Shown in pieces: positions 8,623 through 15,762 of a DNA stretch of 64,000 nt (positions within the stretch are counted from its first letter, which is position 1; each line of letters starts with the position of its first letter). The position numbers were made by a program, and so were the translations under genes. This DNA is from JANOMH01 sp031422295 (GTDB taxonomy: Bacteria; Pseudomonadota; Alphaproteobacteria; Rhodobacterales; Rhodobacteraceae): positions 101,749 to 165,748 of the forward strand of contig JANOQM010000099.1 of assembly GCA_031422295.1 (NCBI GenBank), written 5' to 3'. Under the pieces are notes generated by a model. That model saw only the letters and a list, made by a program, of their open reading frames with translations, did not search any database and was not told the origin of the DNA.

Positions 8623-9630
8623 ATGACTGCCAAGACATTGATGCTTGCTTCTGTTGCGCTGCTGACAGCACTGCCTGCCATTGCCGACACTTCTGGCATG
8701 CGCATTGCCCTGTCCAACAACTACGCCGGAAATTCGTGGCGTCAGGCGATGCTGACCAGTTGGGAAACTGTGACTGGCCCCGCCGTGGCATCCGGTGTCG
8801 TCGCCGCCGCTGACGCCTTCACCACTGCCGAAAATCAGGCCACCGAACAGGCCGCCCAGATTCAGAACATGATTCTGGAAGGGTATGACGCAATTGTCGT
8901 GAATGCTGCATCCCCCACTGCCCTGAACGGCGCGATCAAAGAGGCCTGCGATGCCGGTATTATCGTGGTGTCCTTTGACGGGATCGTCGATGAACCCTGT
9001 GCGTGGCGCATCGCTGTGGATTTTGCCGAAATGGGCCGGGGTCAGGTGGAATATCTGGCGGGCAAGCTGCCCGAGGGTGGCAATTTGCTGGAAATCCGCG
9101 GCCTTGCCGGGGTGTTTGTGGATGATGAGATCAGCGCGGGCATTCATGCGGGCGTGGCGGAATATCCGCAGTTTACCATTGTCGGGTCAGTCCACGGTGA
9201 CTGGGCACAGGATGTCGCCCAGAGGGCTGTCGCGGGAATCCTGCCGTCTTTGCCCGAGATTGTCGGTGTCGTGACCCAAGGTGGCGACGGTTATGGCGCG
9301 GCCCAGGCGATCTTGGCCGCGGGCCGCGACATGCCTACCATCATCATGGGCAACCGGCAGGACGAACTGGCCTGGTGGGCGGAGCAAAAGGCGGCGACAG
9401 GTTATGAAACCATGTCGGTATCTATCGCGCCCGGCGTGTCTACGCTGGCATTCTGGGTGGCCCAGCAAATTCTGGACGGCAAAGAAGTGCCAAAGGACCT
9501 GACAGTGCCGTTCCTGTCAATCAGTCAGGCCTCGCTAGAGGCTGATCTGGCCAATACCCCCGCAGGTGGTGTGGCCAATGTCGAATACAGCATGGAAGAT
9601 TCCATCGCCGTGATCGAAGGTGCGATGTAA
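8623..9630 (+). CDS. Sugar-type ABC transporter periplasmic binding protein
   Basis: A 335-residue substrate-binding protein of the ribose/xylose type (Peripla_BP_4 fold). It has a cleavable signal peptide (about residues 1-20, ending near ALPAIADT), then SNNYAGNSWRQAM, the repeated VVNAASPTAL and VVSFDGIVDE strands and an NRQDELAWW block in the second lobe. The start at 8623 follows AGGGAGAGAG. It opens an operon of ATPase, two permeases and lactonase. The ligand cannot be read from sequence; the downstream lactonase and divergent enolase suggest a sugar acid, lactone or related sugar. Confidence 0.93.
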   Translation: MTAKTLMLASVALLTALPAIADTSGMRIALSNNYAGNSWRQAMLTSWETVTGPAVASGVVAAADAFTTAENQATEQAAQIQNMILEGYDAIVVNAASPTALNGAIKEACDAGIIVVSFDGIVDEPCAWRIAVDFAEMGRGQVEYLAGKLPEGGNLLEIRGLAGVFVDDEISAGIHAGVAEYPQFTIVGSVHGDWAQDVAQRAVAGILPSLPEIVGVVTQGGDGYGAAQAILAAGRDMPTIIMGNRQDELAWWAEQKAATGYETMSVSIAPGVSTLAFWVAQQILDGKEVPKDLTVPFLSISQASLEADLANTPAGGVANVEYSMEDSIAVIEGAM

Positions 9631-9656
9631 GCTTTTCGACTGAAACGCGAAACCTT

Positions 9657-9692
9657 ACCCGTCGCTGCATCGCTGACGGTGCAGCGACGGGT
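9657..9692 (+). repeat. Strong intercistronic stem-loop after the binding-protein gene
   Basis: A perfect 13-bp inverted repeat (ACCCGTCGCTGCA / TGCAGCGACGGGT) with a 10-base loop lies between the binding-protein stop and the ATPase start. There is no T-tract. Such hairpins after binding-protein genes often protect the upstream mRNA and let binding protein exceed the membrane parts. Confidence 0.75.
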
Positions 9693-9714
9693 CCGCCTTG
9701 GCCGGATCTCACTT

Positions 9715-11145
9715 ATGCGCCCTGTCATTGAAGTTGATAACGCCCATGTCCGCTACGGCGAAGTGGTGGCGCTGGACGGGGTCAGCCTGTCGGTAGCCCC
9801 CGGCGAATGTATCGGGCTGGTCGGGCATAATGGTGCAGGCAAATCGACCCTTGTGAACATCATCAACGGCGGACTGACCCCGCAGCAGGGGCAGATGTCC
9901 AGCGATGGCGCGGCCTTGCCTGCCTATTCCATCAGCATTGCACGTGCCCAGGGGCTGGCTTGCGTGTTTCAGGAACTCTCGCTGTGTCCGAACCTGACAC
10001 TCATCGAAAACACCCGGCTGATGCACCGCTCGCTTGGCGGGTTCGGTTGGCGGACCCGCGCCCGCGCCATCATCAACGCCAGCCTTGACACTGTATTTCC
10101 CGGCCATGGGCTCGACCCGCGCGCGCAGGTCGGCACCCTGTCCATCGCCCAGCGCCAGATGGTCGAAATCGCCATGGCCTTTTCTGATGCAGGCATCGCG
10201 CCCCGCCTTGTGATACTGGATGAACCGACATCCTCGCTGGATGCCGCTTTGGCCGCCCAACTACTGACCCATATACGCCGCTTCGTTGCGGGCGGCGGCG
10301 CGGTGATCCTGATCTCGCATATCCTGTCCGAGGTTCTGACCACCTGCACCCGCATCGTCGTGATGAAAGACGCGCGGATCGTGGCCGAAAATCCGGCCGC
10401 TGCCTTTACTCAACACAGCCTTGTTGCCGCCATGGGCAGTGTGGCGCACCCCCAAACCACCCGGCGCCAAGCCCGTGACGCGCCCGCCATCCTGACCCTG
10501 AAAACTAACGGCCTGCCGTTTACCGCCCGCAAGGGAGAGGTTATCGGCCTCGCGGGGCTTGGCGGCCACGGCCAGACCGACATGCTGCTGGCCCTGTTTG
10601 ATACCCAAAGCCCGCACTGGTGGCCCGCCCGTGACCCTACCGTTACCTTTGTCGCAGGCGACCGCCGCCTGAATGGCGTGTTCGATTTGTGGAGCATTCT
10701 GCGCAACATGTCCGTGGCCAGCCTGCCCGACCTGGCCCGGCGCGGGATAGTTCAGACCGCTACGGAAACGCAACGCGGGGCCGCTTGGAAAACCCGCATC
10801 GGAATCCGCACCCCCGATATGACCAACAAGATTCTGTCCCTGTCTGGCGGCAATCAGCAAAAAGTCCTGTTCGCCCGGGCGCTGTCCACCCGCGCCCCGG
10901 TGGTGCTGATGGACGACCCGATGCGCGGCGTGGATATCGGCACCAAGCAAGAGGTTTACGGCATGATCCGGGCCGAGGCTGACACCGGCCGCACATTCAT
11001 CTGGTATTCCACCGAGATGGATGAAATGCAGCTGTGCGACCGGGTCTATGTGTTCCGGAACGGCGGTATCGTGGCGGAACTGACCGGCGATCAGATCACC
11101 GAAAACGTGATTCTGGCCGCGTCGTTCAAAGCCGAGGCCGCATGA
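9715..11145 (+). CDS. Sugar ABC transporter ATP-binding protein (two nucleotide-binding domains)
   Basis: A 476-residue tandem ATPase of the RbsA/XylG type that powers the importer. Domain 1 has Walker A GHNGAGKST, signature LSIAQRQ and Walker B LVILDEPTSSLD. Domain 2 (from about 265) has a degenerate Walker A region GLGGHGQTD, intact signature LSGGNQQ, and Walker B VVLMDDPMRGVD where Asp replaces the usual catalytic Glu. The start at 9715 gives MRPVIEVDNAHVRYGE; earlier in-frame codons run through the stem-loop. Its stop overlaps the first permease start (ATGA). Confidence 0.93.
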   Translation: MRPVIEVDNAHVRYGEVVALDGVSLSVAPGECIGLVGHNGAGKSTLVNIINGGLTPQQGQMSSDGAALPAYSISIARAQGLACVFQELSLCPNLTLIENTRLMHRSLGGFGWRTRARAIINASLDTVFPGHGLDPRAQVGTLSIAQRQMVEIAMAFSDAGIAPRLVILDEPTSSLDAALAAQLLTHIRRFVAGGGAVILISHILSEVLTTCTRIVVMKDARIVAENPAAAFTQHSLVAAMGSVAHPQTTRRQARDAPAILTLKTNGLPFTARKGEVIGLAGLGGHGQTDMLLALFDTQSPHWWPARDPTVTFVAGDRRLNGVFDLWSILRNMSVASLPDLARRGIVQTATETQRGAAWKTRIGIRTPDMTNKILSLSGGNQQKVLFARALSTRAPVVLMDDPMRGVDIGTKQEVYGMIRAEADTGRTFIWYSTEMDEMQLCDRVYVFRNGGIVAELTGDQITENVILAASFKAEAA

Positions 11146-12074
11146 AACTGTCATCCGACGCCCTGCGCCTAGCCCTGCCCGTCATGGCGCTGACCACGCT
11201 GCTGGTCAGCGTATTCATCCTGAAACCCAACACGATCAGCTACACGGGCCTGCATCTGCTGTTCAAACTGGGTATCCCGATCGCGCTGGCCACCTTGGCG
11301 CAAATGATCATTATGGGGGTGGGTGACCTTGACCTGTCAATGGGGGCTTTTGTCAGTTTCGTGGCCTGTGTGGCGGCAACTTACCTTGTGGATCAACCGC
11401 TTGTCGGCTGGCTGATCTTGTTGGCCGCTGTCGGCACTTATGCGCTGATCGGGGTGGTCATCGCCCTGCGCGGGCTGCCGTCCATCGTGGTGACTTTGGG
11501 GATGAGTTTCATCTGGTCCGGCCTTGCCGTATTGATCCTGCCCGCACCGGGCGGCACAGCACCCGGCTGGGTAGCCGCCAGTATGGGCTGGAAACCACCG
11601 CTCTTACCTCTCGGCCTCGTCGCCTCGGCGGTCATCGCGCTGATCGCCCACCTACTCATCATGCGGTCGTCTTTCGGCGTATTGCTGCGCGGCATCGGTG
11701 GCAATGAACGCTCGGTCGCACGGGCGGGCTGGTCGGTATTGGAAGCCCGCGCTTTGGCCTATGCAACAGCCGCTATGTTCGCCGTGGCCTCGGGCATTAC
11801 CCTTGTGGGCCTTATGACATCCGCCGACGCCAACATCGCCCTGCGCTACACTTTGCTGTCAATCGCAGGTGTCATCCTTGGCGGGGGCGAATTTATCGGT
11901 GGGCGAATCTCGGCCGTAGGCGCGGTGATTGGCGCGCTGACCTTGCTGCTGGCAGGGTCTTTCCTGACATTCCTGCATGTGCCCAGTGATTGGCAGATCG
12001 GGGCACAAGGGATGATCCTGATCGTGATCCTTGCCCTGCGGTTGCTGCTGGGGCGGTGGGAGCGCAAGGCATGA
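11142..12074 (+). CDS. Sugar ABC transporter permease 1
   Basis: A 310-residue inner-membrane permease of the RbsC/XylH family with about eight to ten hydrophobic segments. The family loop MGVGDLDLSMGAFVSF (equivalent of G-x-D-L-S-x-G) is at about 65-80 and a GGGEFIGGRISAVGAV block near the C-terminus. The ATG at 11142 overlaps the ATPase stop and its stop overlaps the next permease start, so the subunits are translationally coupled. It pairs with the following permease as a heterodimer. Confidence 0.92.
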   Translation: MKLSSDALRLALPVMALTTLLVSVFILKPNTISYTGLHLLFKLGIPIALATLAQMIIMGVGDLDLSMGAFVSFVACVAATYLVDQPLVGWLILLAAVGTYALIGVVIALRGLPSIVVTLGMSFIWSGLAVLILPAPGGTAPGWVAASMGWKPPLLPLGLVASAVIALIAHLLIMRSSFGVLLRGIGGNERSVARAGWSVLEARALAYATAAMFAVASGITLVGLMTSADANIALRYTLLSIAGVILGGGEFIGGRISAVGAVIGALTLLLAGSFLTFLHVPSDWQIGAQGMILIVILALRLLLGRWERKA

Positions 12075-13009
12075 TTATGTTGCAAAAACCATGGCTCTGG
12101 TCGTTTGTCGCAGCCGTGTCAGTCTGGCTTGTGACCATCCTTGCCACCGGCGGGGCGTCTAGCATCGGGTTGACGCAGGCCACCCTGACTTTTGCCAGCT
12201 TCAGCGTCATCGTTGGCATTGGCCAGATGTTTGTCATTACGCTTGGGCCGGGCAATATCGATCTTGCGGTGCCATCGACCATGACACTGGCGGGCACCGT
12301 GGCCCTAAAATTCATGGGCGAAGACAATGGCTTGATCGTGCCCGGTCTGGCCATTGCAGTCGGGATTGGCATCGCCATTGGCATCATCAACTATGTGCTG
12401 ATCAAAGCGTTGCGCATTCCGCCGATCATCGCGACCCTCGCGATGAGTTTCATTATCCAATCGGCGGCGATTGCCACCAACCGGGGGCTGCGGATCAAAC
12501 CGCCCACCTTGCTGGCAGATTTCACGACCGGCTTTACCTTTGGTATCCCGAACCTCGCTTATATCGCGTTGGGCATCAGTCTGCTGGCATGGATTTTGCT
12601 GATGCGCACCACCTATGGCCGCTGGATTTCCGCCATCGGGCAAAGCCTGCCTGCGGCCCGCATGGCAAGTATCCCGGTCGATGGAACGCGGGCAGTGACC
12701 TATGTCCTTTGCGCCACACTGGCCGCTATCTGCGGGTATCTTCTAGCCTGTTTTTCGGGCGGTGCCGCCCTGAACATGGGGTCCGAATATCTGCTGATGT
12801 CCATTGCGGTCGTGGTCATTGGCGGCACGGCGGTCGCGGGCGGCGACAGCAATGTGCCCGGCATCTGGGGGGCCTCGCTGTTCATGTTCCTGATCGTGTC
12901 GATGCTGAATACCTATCAATTCAGCGCCGGATTCCGGATGATTTCAACCGGAGCCATCATTATTGCCGTCATCCTTTTGGCCTCGCGTGGGCCAAATTCC
13001 ACCCGGTAA
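12071..13009 (+). CDS. Sugar ABC transporter permease 2
   Basis: Second 312-residue RbsC-type permease, about 8-10 membrane segments. It has the TLGPGNIDLAVPSTMTLAG loop corresponding to the conserved G-x-D-L-S motif, with Ala-Val replacing Ser-x, and the VVIGGTAVAGGDSNVPG block near the end. The ATG at 12071 overlaps the preceding stop by four bases. Together with the first permease it forms the membrane channel of the importer. Confidence 0.92.
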   Translation: MIMLQKPWLWSFVAAVSVWLVTILATGGASSIGLTQATLTFASFSVIVGIGQMFVITLGPGNIDLAVPSTMTLAGTVALKFMGEDNGLIVPGLAIAVGIGIAIGIINYVLIKALRIPPIIATLAMSFIIQSAAIATNRGLRIKPPTLLADFTTGFTFGIPNLAYIALGISLLAWILLMRTTYGRWISAIGQSLPAARMASIPVDGTRAVTYVLCATLAAICGYLLACFSGGAALNMGSEYLLMSIAVVVIGGTAVAGGDSNVPGIWGASLFMFLIVSMLNTYQFSAGFRMISTGAIIIAVILLASRGPNSTR

Positions 13010-13019
13010 GAGGCCCAAA

Positions 13020-13922
13020 ATGCCCTCAATCTTTGAAATCCACGATCCGCGATTCCGGCATCTAACGGTGGGTAGCGCCGGATTGGATGTGATCGCCAGC
13101 GGTCTGCGCTGGGCCGAAGGGCCGGTCTGGTTTAGCGACCATAATTGCCTGCTGTTCAGCGACATTCCGAACCAGCGGATCATGCGCTGGGTGCCGGGTG
13201 GGGTGGCCATTGTGTTCCGCGAGCCGTCAAACTTTGCAAACGGGCACAACCGCGACCGGCAGGGGCGGCTGATCAGTTGCGAACACGGAACCCGGCGGGT
13301 CACGCGGACCGAGATTGATGGGTCTATAACGGTGCTGGCTGACAGCTATATGGGTAAAAAACTGAATTCCCCCAATGACCTGATCTGCCATTCGGATGGG
13401 TCAATCTGGTTCACCGACCCCACTTATGGGATCATGTCGGATTACGAGGGCTACCGGGCCGACCCTGAACAACTTACCCGAAACGTCTTTCGGATCGACC
13501 CGGTTGGGACATTAACTGTTGTCTGCGACGACTTCAACCAGCCCAACGGACTGGCCTTTTCCCCCGACGAAAGGACCCTCTATATCGCCGATAGTGCGGC
13601 CAGCCACGACCCAGCGATGCCGCGGCACATCCGGGCCTTTGACGTTGACGAACGGACCCTCAATAATCCGCGCATCTTTGCCCATATCGACAAAGGCCTG
13701 CCCGACGGAATCCGCACCGACATGTTCGGCAATCTATGGTCCTCTGCGGCAGATGGCGTACATTGTTTTGGCGCGGACGGAACACTTCTGGGCAAGATCC
13801 TGATCCCCGAAGTGGTCGCAAACCTGTGCTTTGGCGGCCCGCGCCGCAACCGGCTGTTCATTACCGCGACAACGTCGGTCTATGCCGTTTATCTGGCCAC
13901 CAGCGGGGCGCAAAAACCCTAA
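13020..13922 (+). CDS. SMP-30/gluconolactonase family lactonase
   Basis: A 300-residue six-bladed beta-propeller lactonase that hydrolyses sugar lactones using a bound divalent metal. Family motifs in order: RWAEGPVWF (metal Glu), NSPNDL (metal Asn), WFTDPTYG, QPNGLAFSPDE, LYIADS (metal Asp) and GIRTDMFGNLW. No signal peptide, so cytoplasmic. The ATG at 13020 follows GAGG by 7 bases and is 10 bases after the permease stop. The context suggests it opens a lactone formed from the imported sugar, feeding the enolase-superfamily dehydratase. Confidence 0.92.
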   Translation: MPSIFEIHDPRFRHLTVGSAGLDVIASGLRWAEGPVWFSDHNCLLFSDIPNQRIMRWVPGGVAIVFREPSNFANGHNRDRQGRLISCEHGTRRVTRTEIDGSITVLADSYMGKKLNSPNDLICHSDGSIWFTDPTYGIMSDYEGYRADPEQLTRNVFRIDPVGTLTVVCDDFNQPNGLAFSPDERTLYIADSAASHDPAMPRHIRAFDVDERTLNNPRIFAHIDKGLPDGIRTDMFGNLWSSAADGVHCFGADGTLLGKILIPEVVANLCFGGPRRNRLFITATTSVYAVYLATSGAQKP

Positions 13923-14052
13923 CCACGCGCTTTCGTCCGCATTCTTTTGGTCTTAAATAACCCCGGTCGGCTTTGTCTCGCCATTGATGGGATAGATCGC
14001 TGCTACTCCCAGCGTTGCGTTGCACCAGAGTGGGTTGTCGTCGAACCCCGAT

Positions 14053-14202
14053 TGCATCGCCCCGGGTTTGCCGGAGCGCATCAACTTAAGTAAGCATGAT
14101 GGTATGACGAAAAGCAGAACGGTAAATTACTACTCTCCTGAGGTCCGCGCGCGGGCGGTCCGGATGGGCGTTGAGCATCAAGGCTCTTACGAAGCGCAGG
14201 CG
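14053..14202 (+). mobile_element. Left end of an IS3-family insertion sequence with truncated transposase orfA
   Basis: A terminal-repeat-like stretch (14053-14078, core CCCCGGGTTTGCCGGAG) resembles ends of IS3/IS407/IS51-group elements. At 14104 an orfA-like start reads MTKSRTVNYYSPEVRARAVR, followed by EHQGSYEAQA up to about 14202. Homology then stops; the frame runs on into the antisense of an L29 fragment and ends at 14286. The rest of orfA, all of orfB and the right end are missing, so it is a dead remnant. Confidence 0.75.
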
Positions 14203-14331
14203 GGGGGTATTTTCCGTCTGGCCAGCGGCCTGCAGGAACCGCAAGTTGAACGATTCTTTTTTCAAAGCGACAAGTGCGGTCCGTAACTCGTCCGAGGTCT
14301 TGCCCCGCATTGCAGTGGCGTCCATCGCCAT
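14187..14331 (-). pseudogene. rpmC: 5' fragment of ribosomal protein L29 gene
   Basis: From ATG 14331 (or 14325) the minus strand reads MRGKTSDELRTALVALKKES, then FNLRFLQAAGQTENTPRLR, clearly the first ~48 residues of an alphaproteobacterial L29 (KT-x-DEL, LKKE-FNLRF-QA-GQ-ENT motifs). Homology ends at about 14187-14203, where the IS3 remnant begins, losing the C-terminal R-x-x-ARIKT helix. An AAAGGA site is retained. As a component of the large subunit it must have an intact copy elsewhere; this is a relic or partial duplication. Confidence 0.85.
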
Positions 14332-14412
14332 ATTCCTTTGTCCACATCACTGGAGGGCCCCTGTCACGGGTCACCCTGATTCCAGTGGAGTTCGAGATGG
14401 GAGAGTGCTCTA

Positions 14413-14438
14413 GGGGGGATTGGGGGGGGCAAGGGGGG
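14413..14438 (+). repeat. Three long G-tracts (6, 8 and 6 G)
   Basis: G6, G8 and G6 runs separated by ATT and CAA in 26 bases. The middle run can supply two G3 blocks, so an intramolecular G-quadruplex on the plus strand is possible. It lies between the rpmC fragment and the exported-protein gene. Confidence 0.6.
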
Positions 14439-14504
14439 AATGAAGTTAGGTTGAAGATCGGGCTTCGTTCCGAGTCTTTGTCGGGCAAATTGCCACGCCA
14501 CGAC

Positions 14505-14909
14505 CTACAGGCTGACTCCATAGGCTCCTGCTGAGATATGCGTTATACGACCTTCAAACATCGAGACATTTGCTTGCGCTGAATAACCATCAGTTAGCCA
14601 CTTCCAAGGCCATTGTCGCGGAAGGCCAAATACAAAAACCATATCAACCCAATAGCTTCCCGCTCCGCTTTGCTGTGGCGGGACTGCACGTTCATGCCGC
14701 AACTCCCATCCAACGGAGGAAAACCACGAGCTAACGAGCTCTGGATCACATTCAATCCCCAACAGGGCAAACCCATCGTGGTCCGACGCGATATTTGCAA
14801 AAGAGTCATTCATCAGGCCGCGCATTTGCTCAAGCTTGTCTTGACACTCATCGGCCCGCGCTCCCAACGCAAATAGCACCAAGTAAGTGACCAAAAGATA
14901 CGTCTTCAC
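14505..14909 (-). CDS. Exported protein of unknown function, third gene of a toxin-antitoxin operon
   Basis: Not recognised. The 134-residue product starts MKTYLLVTYLVLFALGARAD, a clear signal peptide with an Ala-rich cleavage site, followed by a mature domain of about 115 residues with two Cys (about residues 22 and 54), several Trp and a central DGFALLGIECDPELV stretch. The ATG at 14909 overlaps the antitoxin stop by four bases, so it is co-translated with it. It could be a passenger or a functional partner of the toxin-antitoxin pair; nothing in the sequence decides this. Confidence 0.7.
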   Translation of the reverse strand: MKTYLLVTYLVLFALGARADECQDKLEQMRGLMNDSFANIASDHDGFALLGIECDPELVSSWFSSVGWELRHERAVPPQQSGAGSYWVDMVFVFGLPRQWPWKWLTDGYSAQANVSMFEGRITHISAGAYGVSL

Positions 14910-15196
14910 TGCCCCACTGGCTGTATCACAACCTGCATCCCCAACGCCTTCAACACCCCCAGCAGCGTCGACAGCTTCGGATCGCCCTGCGTTGAAAGGC
15001 TTTTGTATAACCCCTGCCGCGACAGGCTTGCGTCCTTGGCCGTCTCGGCCATCCCGCGGGCGCGGGCGACGGTGGCAAGCGATTTTCGGATGATCGCGTC
15101 ATCGCCTGACTCAAAAGCCTGCGAAAGATATTCCGCCTGCGCCTCTTCCGAGGTCAGGTAGTTCGCGGAATCATAGGCAATTGTTTCAAGTGGCAT
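14906..15196 (-). CDS. HigA-type antitoxin
   Basis: A 96-residue antitoxin of the addiction-module antidote family seen with RelE/ParE-like toxins. The N-terminal part (LTSEEAQAEYLSQAFESGD) is the typical toxin-binding helix region; the C-terminal half holds an XRE-like helix-turn-helix (LSRQGLYKSLS and LSTLLGVLKALGMQV). The order toxin then antitoxin with a 2-base gap is that of higBA. It should neutralise the toxin and autorepress the operon. Confidence 0.85.
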   Translation of the reverse strand: MPLETIAYDSANYLTSEEAQAEYLSQAFESGDDAIIRKSLATVARARGMAETAKDASLSRQGLYKSLSTQGDPKLSTLLGVLKALGMQVVIQPVGQ

Positions 15197-15198
15197 TT

Positions 15199-15486
15199 TC
15201 AGTTCTCCTTGGCCATTAAGCGGGCCTTCGCGATGTCCCGCGCTTGTGTCGACTTATCGCCACCACACAGAAGGACGACGATCACATCTTCCCGACGCAC
15301 GAAGTAAATGCGGTAACCCGGCCCATATTCGATCCGCAACTCGCCGATCCCGTCGAAATACTTGACGTCGCCGAAATGGCCCTCTTCGACTCGGTCAAGT
15401 CGAATGGCAATCCGCGCTTGGGCGCGGCGGTCACGAAGTCGAGCGAGCCAGGTTGAGAACTCCAGGGTCGGCCGAAGCAACAACAT
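15199..15486 (-). CDS. RelE/ParE-family toxin (HigB-like)
   Basis: A 95-residue toxin of the HigB/RelE 'addiction module killer' group, probably a ribosome-dependent mRNA nuclease. Family blocks: FSTWLARLRDRRAQARIA, ELRIEYGPGYRIYF, VVLLCGGDKSTQARDI. Length is normal. The ATG at 15486 directly follows a good promoter, so the mRNA may be leaderless. It lies between relics of rplP and rpmC. Confidence 0.88.
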   Translation of the reverse strand: MLLLRPTLEFSTWLARLRDRRAQARIAIRLDRVEEGHFGDVKYFDGIGELRIEYGPGYRIYFVRREDVIVVLLCGGDKSTQARDIAKARLMAKEN

Positions 15487-15491
15487 GCGAT

Positions 15492-15520
15492 TACCTAGCA
15501 GTTACGTTTTGATTTGTCAA
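15492..15520 (-). promoter_or_regulatory. Promoter of the toxin-antitoxin operon
   Basis: On the minus strand TTGACA (15520-15515), a 17-base spacer and TAGGTA (15497-15492). The predicted start site falls within about one base of the toxin ATG at 15486, implying leaderless translation or a very short leader. Confidence 0.5.
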
Positions 15521-15546
15521 CTACAGGCGACACATCCCCCGCAGAC

Positions 15547-15579
15547 AAAGCAAAAGGCCCCACCGTTTCCGGCAGGGCC
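15547..15579 (-). terminator. Rho-independent terminator behind the rplP fragment
   Basis: Minus-strand stem GGCCCTGCC / GGTGGGGCC (two G-U wobbles) closes a loop of about six bases and is followed by TTTTGCTTT. The wobbles pair only on this strand. It lies 33 bases past the rplP-fragment stop and just before the toxin promoter, insulating the cassette. Confidence 0.65.
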
Positions 15580-15611
15580 ATTGTCGTAGGGTGGGTAAAA
15601 CCCACTCGTAA

Positions 15612-15758
15612 TTACCAATCCTCGCGAACCACCGTCCGGGTCTTGATCGGCAGCTTCATCGCGGCCAGACGCAGCGCCTCGCGGGCCACCTCTTCCGAAA
15701 CGCCGTCGATCTCGAACATGATCCGACCGGGTTTGACCTTGGACGCTGGCGCATGCAT
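15612..15758 (-). pseudogene. rplP: 3' fragment of ribosomal protein L16 gene
   Basis: The minus strand reads SKVKPGRIMFEIDGVSEEVA, REALRLAAMKLPIKTRTVV and REDW then TAA: the last ~45 residues of an alphaproteobacterial L16. Upstream of about 15750 the homology stops abruptly and an in-frame TGA follows, so at least two thirds of the gene is missing. With the rpmC 5' fragment 1.3 kb downstream on the same strand it keeps S10-operon order. Confidence 0.9.
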
Positions 15759-15762
15759 CACC

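Noticed and set aside
10261..11154. 297-residue open frame antisense to the ABC ATPase
   Set aside because: Shadow of Walker and signature-containing coding sequence.
14053..14286. A complete insertion sequence
   Set aside because: Only one end and about 33 codons of orfA are visible; no orfB or right end.
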